Positions 56,385 to 64,000 of a stretch of 64,000 nt of DNA are shown here, piece after piece. Below the pieces are notes generated by a model that saw only the letters and a program-made list of their open reading frames with translations, ran no database searches and was not told the DNA's origin. A program made the translations under genes and the position numbers. The stretch spans positions 137,627-201,626 of the forward strand of contig NZ_FMWD01000004.1 in the NCBI RefSeq assembly GCF_900102855.1, in the 5' to 3' direction. Position 1 is the first letter of the stretch. Each line of letters opens with the position of its first letter. Origin of the DNA: Thiohalomonas denitrificans. GTDB lineage: Bacteria > Pseudomonadota > Gammaproteobacteria > Thiohalomonadales > Thiohalomonadaceae.

Positions 56385-57298
56385 TTGCGCAGATCCTTGC
56401 CGGTCAGTTCGAGGAACAGGTCATCGAGCGTACGCTCACGGATCTGCAGTCTGCCCAGGGGAACTCCTGCATCGATAAGCCGGCGGATAGTATCGTTGAC
56501 GTCCGAAGAGAGCAGCTCCACGCGGTCACCACAGTGGAGTGCCGTCAGTTCCGGGTCCTCGCGGTCGGGATGAAAATCCTCGGCCGGCAGGTCCAGCACC
56601 ACGTCGTGAAAGTGCTCGGCCAGCAACGCCTTGGGACTGCCTTCGGCGATGATTCGGCCGTGGTCCATGATGGCGATCTCGTCGCAGAGCACGTAGGCCT
56701 CTTCCATATAATGGGTGGTCAGCAATACCGTCTTGCCCCGCTGCTTGATGTCCCTCACCAGATCCCAGAGCCGGCGACGTGCCTGGGGATCAAGCCCGGT
56801 GGTCGGCTCATCCAGGAACAGCACCTCCGGGTCGTTGACGAGCGCGATGGCCAGCAGCAGGCGCTGCCGCTGACCCCCGGAAAGCTTGTGGGTATCCCGG
56901 TCCAGGATGTCCTCCAGCGAACAGGAGGCGACCAGATCCTTCAACGGCACAGAGCGGGGATAGAGTCGCGCAAAGAGCTTCAGCGCCTCGCGAACCGTGA
57001 TATGTTCCTGCAATGAGGTGGACTGGAACATGATGCCCGCCTCGTCCCGGAAACGGCGTCCCAACGGTTCACCCTGATAGAAAAGTTCGCCCGAAGTAGG
57101 GCTCGTGATTCCTTCGAGGATTTCAATGGTGGTGGTTTTTCCCGCCCCGTTGGGTCCGAGCAGACCGAAACAGGTTCCCTTGCGAATCGAGAAACTCGCG
57201 CCATCGACGGCCCGTACGCCGCGAAACTGCTTTACCAGATTACGAACTTCGATCAGTGCAGGCACGATAAGCGGGATCCGGCGTGAAAGGGACGCCAT
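56381..57298 (-). CDS. ABC transporter ATP-binding protein (DrrA/CcmA type)
   Basis: An approximately 305-residue ATPase: Walker A GPNGAGKTT near 54, Q-loop FQSTSLQEH near 96, signature KLSGGQRQRL near 148, Walker B VLFLDEPTTGLDP near 168 and His-switch LLTTHYMEEA near 204, with the C-terminal extension of drug-exporter type. Start uncertain: ATG at 57298 is used; ATG 57325 and a GTG at the VPALIEV codon are alternatives. Forms an exporter with the overlapping permease. Confidence 0.92.
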   Translation of the reverse strand: MASLSRRIPLIVPALIEVRNLVKQFRGVRAVDGASFSIRKGTCFGLLGPNGAGKTTTIEILEGITSPTSGELFYQGEPLGRRFRDEAGIMFQSTSLQEHITVREALKLFARLYPRSVPLKDLVASCSLEDILDRDTHKLSGGQRQRLLLAIALVNDPEVLFLDEPTTGLDPQARRRLWDLVRDIKQRGKTVLLTTHYMEEAYVLCDEIAIMDHGRIIAEGSPKALLAEHFHDVVLDLPAEDFHPDREDPELTALHCGDRVELLSSDVNDTIRRLIDAGVPLGRLQIRERTLDDLFLELTGKDLRK

Positions 57299-57404
57299 TT
57301 TCAACGCAAAGGGGCCCCGACGCAAAAAGAACAGGATACGAGGGGAAAGATGCGAGATGCGAGGGGATGTGCGAGCTTCGCCCGCGCCTTATCTTAATGA
57401 ACGT

Positions 57405-57503
57405 GCGCGCAGCGCACTCACCCCCTCGAATCTCGTATCTTTTCCCTCATATCTCTTTCAGGCGCGCAGCGCACTCCCTCCCTCAAATCTCGTATCTTTG
57501 ACC
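57405..57503. repeat. 57-bp tandem direct repeat
   Basis: GCGCGCAGCGCACTC at 57405-57419 and again at 57462-57476, each followed by CTC(G/A)AATCTCGTATCTTT. The segment just upstream (about 57337-57370) carries the same motif inverted (GATACGAGGGG...GAGATGCGAGG). Non-coding, between two leftward genes. Confidence 0.7.
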
Positions 57504-57513
57504 TCGCACTGCT

Positions 57514-58125
57514 TCAAGCCCGGAGCTTGCGCTGATCTTCATGTTCTCCCGTCGACCGGTCGGCGGTCACCCGAACACCCACAGCGCCGCCCCAGAGGCC
57601 GAGCCCCAGGGAAAGCAGAAGCCCGGCAAACAGCCACCAGAACGTAGTCGAGAGCGCATCCAGCCGCTCGGAAATCCCGGCACCATCGACCTGTCCGGCC
57701 GGGCCCGTTTGCCCCAGTTCAGCCAACTCCTGACCAAACACGGCAAACGCTCCCCCAAAAACCGCCCCCATGGCCGTGGACATTAACCAGGCCAACAGCA
57801 GGGTAACGGTCGCCCAGACCACAAAGCCGTGCAGCACCCCGTCAGAACGCCGCGCCAGACCCGAAAGGCGACCCGCCACATTGCCTCCCAGCCAAACGGC
57901 GATCAGCATGCTGATCACCGTCCACGCCCCCGTCATCGGAGGCACGGCACCCAGGTCCGGTTGCTCTGCCCCCACTACGGTAAGCCCGGCTGCAACTCCC
58001 AGTAGCGCCAGCAGCAGGAAAACCGAAAGCCCCACAATGGTGCCGGCAAACACCGCCCCCCATCGCAGATAGCTCACCTGAAGACGACGCGGCGGCGCAG
58101 TCCGCACCAACGACTCCACATCCAT
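57514..58125 (-). CDS. Hypothetical integral membrane protein
   Basis: A 203-residue protein with four predicted membrane helices: about 28-50 (WGAVFAGTIVGLSVFLLLAL), 70-90, 105-130 and 165-185. ATG at 58125 after AGGAG. The layout (two helices, GG-rich loop, two helices) resembles several uncharacterised envelope proteins; no family is certain. It is transcribed leftward, ahead of the ABC exporter genes but separated by repeats. Confidence 0.8.
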   Translation of the reverse strand: MDVESLVRTAPPRRLQVSYLRWGAVFAGTIVGLSVFLLLALLGVAAGLTVVGAEQPDLGAVPPMTGAWTVISMLIAVWLGGNVAGRLSGLARRSDGVLHGFVVWATVTLLLAWLMSTAMGAVFGGAFAVFGQELAELGQTGPAGQVDGAGISERLDALSTTFWWLFAGLLLSLGLGLWGGAVGVRVTADRSTGEHEDQRKLRA

Positions 58126-58247
58126 ATGTTTCTCCTCATAAGGCGCACTCTTCCAAGCCACCACGCATGCTTCCAACATCAAAAAAGTATAGGCAGACCC
58201 CGGCGACCGCATACGGCTCCCGCGAGGCTGCCCTCCATGGACGGAAA

Positions 58248-61016
58248 CTACTGATATTCGTCCTCCGTCAGCATGGCCTGGGCGGCGGCCAGACGCGCCA
58301 CCGGAACCCGCGGGGACGAGCAGGAGACATACGAGAGGCCGATGTGATGGCAATGTCGGATGGAGGCAGGATGCCCGCCGTGCTCACCGCAGATCCCCAC
58401 CTTCAAATCGGGGCGAACCTTGCGTCCATCCTTTACGGCGATATTCATCAGTTTCAGTACACCATTGTAATCAAGCGCCTCGAAGGGGTTGTCCCTGAGG
58501 ATCCCGCGCGCAATGTACTGGGGCAGGAATTTGTTCTCGGCATCCTCCCGGGAGAAGGAGAAGGCGGCCTGCGTCAGGTCGTTGGTCCCAAAGGAGAAGA
58601 AGTCGGCGTATCCCGCTATCCGCTCCGCGCGCAGGGTGGAACGTACCGTCTCCATCATGGTGCCGAAGCGGTAGTTGAGGGAAACATCGTAGTGTCTCTC
58701 CACCTGCTGCTGCACCTCTTCGGTGTACTGCTTGACGATCTTCAGCTCTTCGGGACTAATAACCTGCGGCACCATGATTTCGGGGATCACGTCGATCCCC
58801 TCCCGCTGGAGTTCCGCCGCCGCCTCCAGTACCGCCTGGATCTGCATGCGGTAGATTTCGGGATAGGTAATCCCGAGCCGCACACCGCGGTGCCCCAACA
58901 TCGGGTTGACCTCGTAGAGCACCCGTACCTTGTTCAGCATCTGGCGCTTTTTGGTGATCGCTTCGGCCACCAGGTCGGCATTGAGCACATCAAAAGGCGC
59001 CGGCATGTCCGTGTGTCGGGCCCCGGGTCGCAAGAGACGCAGACTGCCCACCAACTCGCCGATTCCCTGCATGTTGACATGCAGTTTCTGCAGGTGCTCG
59101 AGCTCCTCGAGCAACTGCGCCTCGGTGGGCAGGAATTCGTGCATCGGCGGGTCAAGCAGGCGCACAGTGACCGGCCGTGGCGACATCACCCGGAAGATCT
59201 CCTTGAAGTCGCCGCGCTGCATGGGCAGGAGCTTATCGAGGGCGTCGCGACGCTCTTCCAGGGTATCGGCCAAAATCATCTCCACCACCACCGGAAGCCG
59301 CTCCACGGCATTGAACATGCGCTCAGTGCGGCACAGCCCGATGCCCTGCGCGCCGTAATCGACGGCCTTCTGGGCAGCCGCCGGGGTATCGGCATTGGCC
59401 ATGACCTGCAGGCGGGCGATAGCGTCGGACCAGGCCAGGAGGGTCTTCAGGTTGTCGGAGAACTCCGGATCGACGGTAGCGATTTCGCCGATATAAACGT
59501 TACCGGTGGTGCCGTCGATGGTGAGGGTGTCCCCCTCCAGGAAGGTGGTCTCGCCCACGGCGGCCATGCGCGCCTTGACGTTCACCACGATGCCCTCGGC
59601 GCCTGCCACGCAGGGCTTGCCCATCCCTCGGGCCACCACCGCTGCGTGGGAGGTCTTGCCGCCACGGGAGGTGAGGATACCTTCCGAGGCAAAGAAGCCA
59701 TGAATATCCTCGGGCTTGGTCTCCTCTCGAACCAGTATCACTTTCTGGCCGGCGCGCCCCAGCAGCTCGGCGCGATCGGCATCGAACACCGCCTTGCCCG
59801 CCGCGGCACCGGGCGAGGCGGGCAGGCCGGTGGCCACCGGCGTGCTCTTGTGCTCCGGATCGAGACGGGGATGAAGCAGCTGCTCGAGCATGTCGGGCTC
59901 GACCCGCAACAGGGCCTCTTCACGGGAGAGCAGCCCCTCATTGGCCATCTCCACCGAGGTGCGCACCCGGGCGGCGGCATTCATCTTGCCGTTGCGTGTC
60001 TGAAGGCAGTAGAGCGTGCCCTTCTCGATGGTGTACTCGAAATCCTGGACCTCCCGATAGTGGGATTCCAGCTTGTTGCGAAGTTCCACCAGTTGCCGAT
60101 ACATCTCCGGCATCTCGTCGGCCATCTCCGAAACCGGCTTGGGCGTGCGGATGCCGGCCACCACGTCCTCGCCCTGGGCATTGACCAGATATTCGCCGAA
60201 CATTACGTTTTCGCCGGTGCCCGGGTCGCGGGTGAATCCCACGCCGGTAGCGCAGTCATTGCCCATATTGCCGAACACCATAGTCACCACGTTGACGGCG
60301 GTGCCGTTGGCCATTTCCGGGGTGATCTTGAACTCGCGGCGGTAATCCACGGCGCGCTTGCCCCTCCAGGAGTTGAACACGGCCTTCACCGCCAACTCCA
60401 GCTGCTGGTAGGGGTCGCGGGGGAAGGGCTTGCCGGTCTGCTCCTCAACCACTTCCAGGAACAGGCGGCAGATCTCTTCGAGGTGCTCGGCGTCAAGCCC
60501 GATATCGGCCTTGACGCCCGCCTGGCGCTTGATGGCGTCGAAGTGCTCATCGAAATGACTATCGGCAATGCCAAGCGCCACATGACCGAACAGCTGGATG
60601 AAGCGCCGATAGGCGTCCCATCCAAAGCGCTCATTCCCCGTCTGTTGAATGAGACCGGAGAGGGTGTCGTCGTTCAGGCCCAGGTTGAGGATGGTGTCCA
60701 TCATGCCCGGCATGGACATGGCCGAACCCGAGCGCACCGAGACCAGCAGCGGATTGTCGGCACCCCCGAAAACCTTGCCGGTCTGCTGCTCGAGGCTGCG
60801 GATGTGGGTGCGAATCTCATCCGGAAGCCCTTCGGGCAGCTGCCGCTCGGCGTGCGCAAGGTAGTCCAGGCAGGCCTGGGTGGTGATAACGAAGCCGGGC
60901 GGGACATTCAACCCGATCTGGGTCATCTCGCAGAGGTTGGCGCCCTTGCCGCCCAGCAGTTTTTTGTCTTTACCGTCACCTTCGGTGAAGGCGTACACCC
61001 ACTGTTGTGCTGCCAT
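58248..61016 (-). CDS. ppdK: Pyruvate phosphate dikinase
   Basis: Interconverts pyruvate + ATP + Pi with phosphoenolpyruvate + AMP + PPi. It has 922 residues: N-terminal ATP-grasp domain (GGKGANLCEMTQIGLNVPPGF near 23), the phosphohistidine domain with LTSRGGKTSHAAVVARGMG near 470 (catalytic His), and the PEP-binding barrel ending with FFSFGTNDLTQAAF near 790 and CGEHGGHPASI near 860. ATG at 61016 after AAGGGAAA; upstream codons to 61082 are not part of the family. It links with PPi-PFK and the pyrophosphatases. MITE copy D is immediately upstream (86 bases). Confidence 0.96.
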   Translation of the reverse strand: MAAQQWVYAFTEGDGKDKKLLGGKGANLCEMTQIGLNVPPGFVITTQACLDYLAHAERQLPEGLPDEIRTHIRSLEQQTGKVFGGADNPLLVSVRSGSAMSMPGMMDTILNLGLNDDTLSGLIQQTGNERFGWDAYRRFIQLFGHVALGIADSHFDEHFDAIKRQAGVKADIGLDAEHLEEICRLFLEVVEEQTGKPFPRDPYQQLELAVKAVFNSWRGKRAVDYRREFKITPEMANGTAVNVVTMVFGNMGNDCATGVGFTRDPGTGENVMFGEYLVNAQGEDVVAGIRTPKPVSEMADEMPEMYRQLVELRNKLESHYREVQDFEYTIEKGTLYCLQTRNGKMNAAARVRTSVEMANEGLLSREEALLRVEPDMLEQLLHPRLDPEHKSTPVATGLPASPGAAAGKAVFDADRAELLGRAGQKVILVREETKPEDIHGFFASEGILTSRGGKTSHAAVVARGMGKPCVAGAEGIVVNVKARMAAVGETTFLEGDTLTIDGTTGNVYIGEIATVDPEFSDNLKTLLAWSDAIARLQVMANADTPAAAQKAVDYGAQGIGLCRTERMFNAVERLPVVVEMILADTLEERRDALDKLLPMQRGDFKEIFRVMSPRPVTVRLLDPPMHEFLPTEAQLLEELEHLQKLHVNMQGIGELVGSLRLLRPGARHTDMPAPFDVLNADLVAEAITKKRQMLNKVRVLYEVNPMLGHRGVRLGITYPEIYRMQIQAVLEAAAELQREGIDVIPEIMVPQVISPEELKIVKQYTEEVQQQVERHYDVSLNYRFGTMMETVRSTLRAERIAGYADFFSFGTNDLTQAAFSFSREDAENKFLPQYIARGILRDNPFEALDYNGVLKLMNIAVKDGRKVRPDLKVGICGEHGGHPASIRHCHHIGLSYVSCSSPRVPVARLAAAQAMLTEDEYQ

Positions 61017-61106
61017 GAATTTCCCTTTCACCACTGAATTGGTTGATTCCGAAGCCGCCCTGAACCCAATGTGTCTACACAAATGGGTTCGCTTAAACGA
61101 AAGCTA

Positions 61107-61421
61107 GTGTACTGTTGCATGCTTGGCGATACTTTCAGAGCCCCCCAAAAACGTCAGAACAAGGCGCAGCGCGCAGGCAATGGTCATTCCCTTGTCAAGC
61201 GCTGTAACGCCGTCATGGCGTTTTTGGGGGGCTCCCTTCGGGCGAGCCGCTGGCCGGCCATCTGCGGCGTTGCGTTTCTTGGAAAGGGCGCGCCATTCCC
61301 TGCGATACGCGCCTTGCATGATGTGCATGGATGCACAAATGCCGTGGGCGCATGGATGCGCAGGAGCGGTCTGGCCGGCCAGCGACTCGCTGAAAGCACC
61401 GACAAGCATGTAACAGTACAC
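61107..61421. mobile_element. TA-flanked palindromic MITE, copy D
   Basis: 315 bases between TA (61105-61106) and TA (61422-61423), in opposite orientation to copies A and C. It has the GTGCATGGATGCAC-type module in the GGCCGGCC arm but lacks the three-hairpin module. The second nested repeat (GAGCCCCCCAAAAACG / CGTTTTTGGGGGGCTC) is perfect here. Confidence 0.92.
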
Positions 61422-61423
61422 TA

Positions 61424-61612
61424 GCAGCAGATCGGCTTTAGGTAATGTGGGGGGCATGGAGGGAGATGAGGCAGAATTTTCAAATTTTGCGGGCGTAGCG
61501 ATCGTGCCGCACAAAACCGGGGAGATTCGGACCGCCCTGCCGGCGCGGCTCATTGTGCACATTGGCCTTCAGCCGAGAGGGCCTGTCGCTATCTGTCGGG
61601 CTAAAGCACGAC
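61424..61612. other. Non-coding remainder of the ppdK to reductase gap
   Basis: About 190 bases after MITE copy D. Overlapping short frames on both strands have no family resemblance or ribosome binding site. Nothing else is seen. Confidence 0.4.
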
Positions 61613-62605
61613 CTATGCCAGAGAGCTGTCGGCGGATCCGTGCTCTCGGGATCCGGTCTCATACGAATAGACCCGAAGACGACCGGAAGAGGCCTCGCGG
61701 AGAGCCGCTTCGATTTCCGGCGAACAGGCGAGGTACCAGTCGGCACTGTCCGGCGCGGCGCTGCGGATCGGCTCAATGACTGCGGCGATCTCCAGCCCCG
61801 GGGTTCTATCGATGAGAAACACCTCGAAGTTGTCGAGGACGTCCCGCCAGGAGCGGCAGACATTTTCCAAGTAGTGCCCACCCGGCTCCGCAATCCAGAA
61901 AAGACGGACCGGCAGCTCCCGTTCCAGGGCGATAAAGTGCTCGACAAGGCTTTTAATCGGCGCGAAGCCGGTCCCTTCCGCAACCATGACCAGCGGTGCG
62001 GAAGAGGACTCGTCCAGCGTGAAGTTGCCGTAAGGGCCCTCGATCGCGAGGGGAGCCCCGGTGTCGGCATGTTCGTACAGGTGGGCCGCGACCGGATCTT
62101 CGTCACGATGCAGTTGAAACTGGACAACCCGGCCGTTGCACGGACAACTGCCCACTGCCGCCGGCCGATTTCCGACACCCTCGACACTCAAGGTGACATA
62201 CTGTCCGGCCAGGAAGCGCAACGTCTGGGTACGGGGCGTCCGTACCTGGAGAAGAAGGTAGTCACCAACCCGCCGTGCGCTGGCGATCCGGGCCCGGATT
62301 CGTTGATGCGGAATCTCGCCCGCTTCCCCCGTATCAACCACCTCAAGCACCACGTCCGAAGTCGGCGCGTTGGAGCAGAGCAGAATCGTATTGCGCAGTT
62401 TTTCCGCTTCCGGAATAACGTATTCATGACGAGACAGCAGATCGACATCTCCCGACAGGACGCGTGCCTTGCATTCGCCGCAGCTCCCACCGGCACAGCT
62501 GTAGGGAAGGTTGACCCCCGAGCGCAATCCGGCATCGAGCAGGCTTTCGTGGGCCTCGGCGGTAAAGGTGCGGCCGCTCGGCAATAGCTGGACTCGATAG
62601 CTCAC
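61613..62605 (-). CDS. 2Fe-2S ferredoxin/flavin reductase (glucoseen-reductase or Fpr-hybrid type)
   Basis: A 330-residue electron-transfer protein. A plant-type 2Fe-2S domain comes first (about 1-90; cluster Cys in YSCAGGSCGECK and a fourth in TILLCSN), then an FAD-binding beta barrel (RFLAGQYVTLSVEGVGNRPA near 128) and an NAD(P)H domain (PLVMVAEGTGFAPIKSLVEH near 205). The layout is that of CDP-6-deoxy-glucoseen reductase and of the reductase components of oxygenases. No oxygenase or deoxysugar genes are adjacent, so the partner is unknown. Confidence 0.9.
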   Translation of the reverse strand: MSYRVQLLPSGRTFTAEAHESLLDAGLRSGVNLPYSCAGGSCGECKARVLSGDVDLLSRHEYVIPEAEKLRNTILLCSNAPTSDVVLEVVDTGEAGEIPHQRIRARIASARRVGDYLLLQVRTPRTQTLRFLAGQYVTLSVEGVGNRPAAVGSCPCNGRVVQFQLHRDEDPVAAHLYEHADTGAPLAIEGPYGNFTLDESSSAPLVMVAEGTGFAPIKSLVEHFIALERELPVRLFWIAEPGGHYLENVCRSWRDVLDNFEVFLIDRTPGLEIAAVIEPIRSAAPDSADWYLACSPEIEAALREASSGRLRVYSYETGSREHGSADSSLA

Positions 62606-62646
62606 AGTTTCTCCTTGCTCTTTTCACTCTGCAGGTGATTATCCAA

Positions 62647-62872
62647 TGTAGGAGACCGCCCTTGGCCTGATGCCTTCGCGACGCAAATCGCCGCGAGAAC
62701 GCGCCTCCTGCCCGGACCAATACGGCCCCTCACGGTAGGAGGGCCGCCCCCGGCGCGATGCCTTCGTGAAGCGAATCGCCGCAAGGGCGCGCCTCCTACC
62801 TGAACCAATACGGTTCCCTCTCCAGGTAGGAGGGCCGCCCCCGGCGCGATGCCCTCGTGATCCGAATCGCCG
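62647..62872. repeat. Cluster of three REP-like palindromes
   Basis: Three copies in the same orientation start near 62647, 62734 and 62825 with (T/G)GTAGGAG(A/G)(C/G)CGCCC and end in CGCGCCTCCT(A/G)CC (third truncated after AATCGCCG). They are the same family as the copies at 50111 and 50321. A half-copy of the TGTAGGTCGG repeat follows at about 62911-62950. Confidence 0.8.
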
Positions 62873-62953
62873 TCTTTTCCTGAATAATGGGCCAATAGGT
62901 CAGGCTCCAACCCGTCAAACTTCAATGACGGCCTGAAAGCCGACCTACGCCAC

Positions 62954-63385
62954 CTACCGATTCATTCGTGCCAATAACCAGCGGCTGAGGTCGGCAGCCA
63001 TTTCACACTTGCCGGCATCCTTGCTGTTTTGTAGTTCGCTGAGGTGCTGCGCGACATCCTTGAGGAGCTTCTCGTATTTATCGGCTCGTCCTTCCGCCAC
63101 GGAGCGTGCCGTATTGCACTTTTTCAACTGACTGGTCAGCTGGTCGCGTTCGGGGGCGACAGTCTCGGTAACGCGTCGGGAAAACGCGCTGGCACGGATC
63201 AGTTCCAGTCGCTCGATGATTGGCGAACGGTCGATGGCCAATTCGGGGAAGCGCGCCTCCAGCTCTTCGAGGTCGAGCTTACCGCCGAAGGTTTGAAGTT
63301 CACCGCTCCGAATCAGATCCTGCAACTTACCGCGGTTGACGTTGAGCAGCCTCGCTGCCTTGGCCACGTGCACGAGATGCCCCAT
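62954..63385 (-). CDS. Small HTH-domain protein with C-terminal coiled coil
   Basis: About 143 residues. The N-terminal part (VAKAARLLNVNRGKLQDLIRSGEL) is a MerR/excisionase-like helix-turn-helix, followed by the KLDLEELEARFPEL segment and a helical C-terminal half with scattered charged residues. The start is taken as ATG 63385 after GGAGGAG; ATG 63424 after AAAGGGG is also possible. Its stop is about 350 bases from the reductase gene start, with the REP cluster between, on the same strand. Function not known. Confidence 0.75.
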   Translation of the reverse strand: MGHLVHVAKAARLLNVNRGKLQDLIRSGELQTFGGKLDLEELEARFPELAIDRSPIIERLELIRASAFSRRVTETVAPERDQLTSQLKKCNTARSVAEGRADKYEKLLKDVAQHLSELQNSKDAGKCEMAADLSRWLLARMNR

Positions 63386-63506
63386 GGATTTACGGCTCCT
63401 CCGGCTTTCCGCAGCTGTTACCATCGAGTTGCCCCTTTGCGACTTTTCGCCGGCGCCGGGTTCTACCGGGAATCGAGCTTCCACTCCCGGCAGGGCGCAC
63501 CGCGTA

Positions 63507-63770
63507 GTGTACTGTTGCATGCTTGGCGATACTTTCAGAGCCCCCCAAAAATGTTAGGACAAGGCGCAACGCGCAGGCAATGGTCATTCCCTTGTCAAGC
63601 GCTGCAACGCCGTCATGGCGTTTTTGGGGGGCTCCCTTCGGGCGAGCCGCGGGCCGGCCATCTGCGGCGTTGCGTTTCTTGCAAAGGGCACACCATTCCC
63701 TGCGAAACGCGTCTTGCATCTGGCCGGCCAGCGGCTCGCTGAAAGCACCGACAAGCATGCAACAGTACAC
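63507..63770. mobile_element. TA-flanked palindromic MITE, copy E (shortest complete form)
   Basis: 264 bases between TA (63505-63506) and TA (63771-63772), orientation as D. It has both nested inverted repeats but neither optional module, and so shows the basic form. It lies upstream of the HTH-protein gene and downstream of the partial gene at the right edge. Confidence 0.92.
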
Positions 63771-63820
63771 TAGAGGCGAAGCCCACGCCGGGGGTGAACT
63801 TGTGGAACGTAAGGTCCGGA

Positions 63821-64000
63821 TTAGTCACCGATCCACTGCTCGAGCGCATCGACGATTTTGCGGGCCTGATCCTTGCTCGAAATATTGAATTTCGATTTCT
63901 GCTGATAAGCGCCGTGGCGCTTCTGGTAACGACGAATCGTGTACTTCTCGGGGCCGTATTCCTCCTTGGCACGATCCCAGTCCTGATAGCGATAAAGTAT
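63821..64000 (-). CDS. C-terminal part of a conserved hypothetical protein
   Basis: The last 59 codons of a leftward gene that enters from the right edge; TAA at 63823-63821. The fragment reads LYRYQDWDRAKEEYGPEKY then TIRRYQKRHGAYQQKSKFN and ends ALEQWIGD. It is basic, rich in Tyr and Lys, and soluble. No family was recognised from this part. Confidence 0.6.
   Translation of the reverse strand: MLYRYQDWDRAKEEYGPEKYTIRRYQKRHGAYQQKSKFNISSKDQARKIVDALEQWIGD

Noticed and set aside
57126-58353. Long frame upstream of the membrane protein start at 58125
   Set aside because: The 76 extra residues are low-complexity and precede a strong ribosome binding site at the accepted ATG.
58167-61037. 956-codon open frame antisense to ppdK
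   Set aside because: Spans the entire dikinase gene in the opposite strand, His/Gly/Leu-rich and without domains; shadow frame.
61447-61779. 110-codon frame upstream of and overlapping the ferredoxin reductase gene
   Set aside because: Mostly antisense to the reductase; no family features or ribosome site.

Overview
The window looks like a chromosomal segment of a GC-rich gammaproteobacterium. It encodes MutH, SlyX, a fused RlmKL, MsrB, YheS and a YeaG/YeaH/YcgB-type cluster. The genus cannot be fixed from sequence alone. NnrS, a K+-independent H+-pyrophosphatase and PPi-phosphofructokinase are the combination seen in autotrophic sulfur oxidisers and methanotrophs of this class, but no sulfur or carbon-fixation gene in the window proves that lifestyle. 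Almost everything is ordinary housekeeping and accessory metabolism; there is no rRNA, tRNA, CRISPR array, prophage or intact insertion sequence.

Layout. 0-7 kb: adenylate kinase with a long Lys/Ala/Pro tail (runs off the left edge), then a pyrophosphate block (PPi-PFK, H+-PPase, soluble PPase) and a phosphoesterase. 7-17 kb: DksA-like protein, MoaE/MoaD facing MoaC, DUF2333, GIY-YIG, a CDF metal exporter, a RutE-like nitroreductase, MutH, an uncharacterised MotA/MotB-like proton-channel pair with a long coiled coil, and NnrS facing dodecin across an FNR/DNR-type palindrome. 17-31 kb: transketolase, glutathionyl-hydroquinone reductase, a glycosidase, RecQ-like helicase, secreted nuclease, MsrB, cupin, DUF427, a PA2778/PA2779-type pair, and a flavoprotein plus cyclopropane-fatty-acid-synthase-like pair. 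31-47 kb: YheS, OmpA-like protein, SlyX, a sigma-54-driven Gly-rich DUF4168 protein, and the GlgE pathway (TreS-maltokinase fusion, GlgE, GlgB) with a hybrid sensor kinase upstream. 47-64 kb: RibD-like reductase, RlmKL, SpoVR/DUF444/PrkA behind a probable sigma-54 promoter, an ABC-2 exporter, pyruvate phosphate dikinase, a 2Fe-2S flavoprotein reductase with an HTH partner, and a partial conserved gene.

PPi-PFK, H+-PPase, soluble PPase and pyruvate phosphate dikinase together imply that glycolytic flux and PPi energy are coupled and reversible. TreS-Mak, GlgE and GlgB form a complete route from trehalose through maltose-1-phosphate to branched alpha-glucan.

The most unusual structural feature is a family of five dispersed, TA-flanked palindromic elements (200-386 bp; 31586, 35180, 40064, 61107 and 63507). 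They share terminal inverted repeats and two nested inverted repeats and differ by insertion or loss of hairpin modules. They behave like a non-autonomous mobile element (MITE). One copy sits exactly in the slyX stop codon, one between glgE and treS-mak, and one 14 bp upstream of yheS. Several other repeat types occur: REP-like palindromes, heptamer tandem repeats and a dRS3-like inverted repeat.
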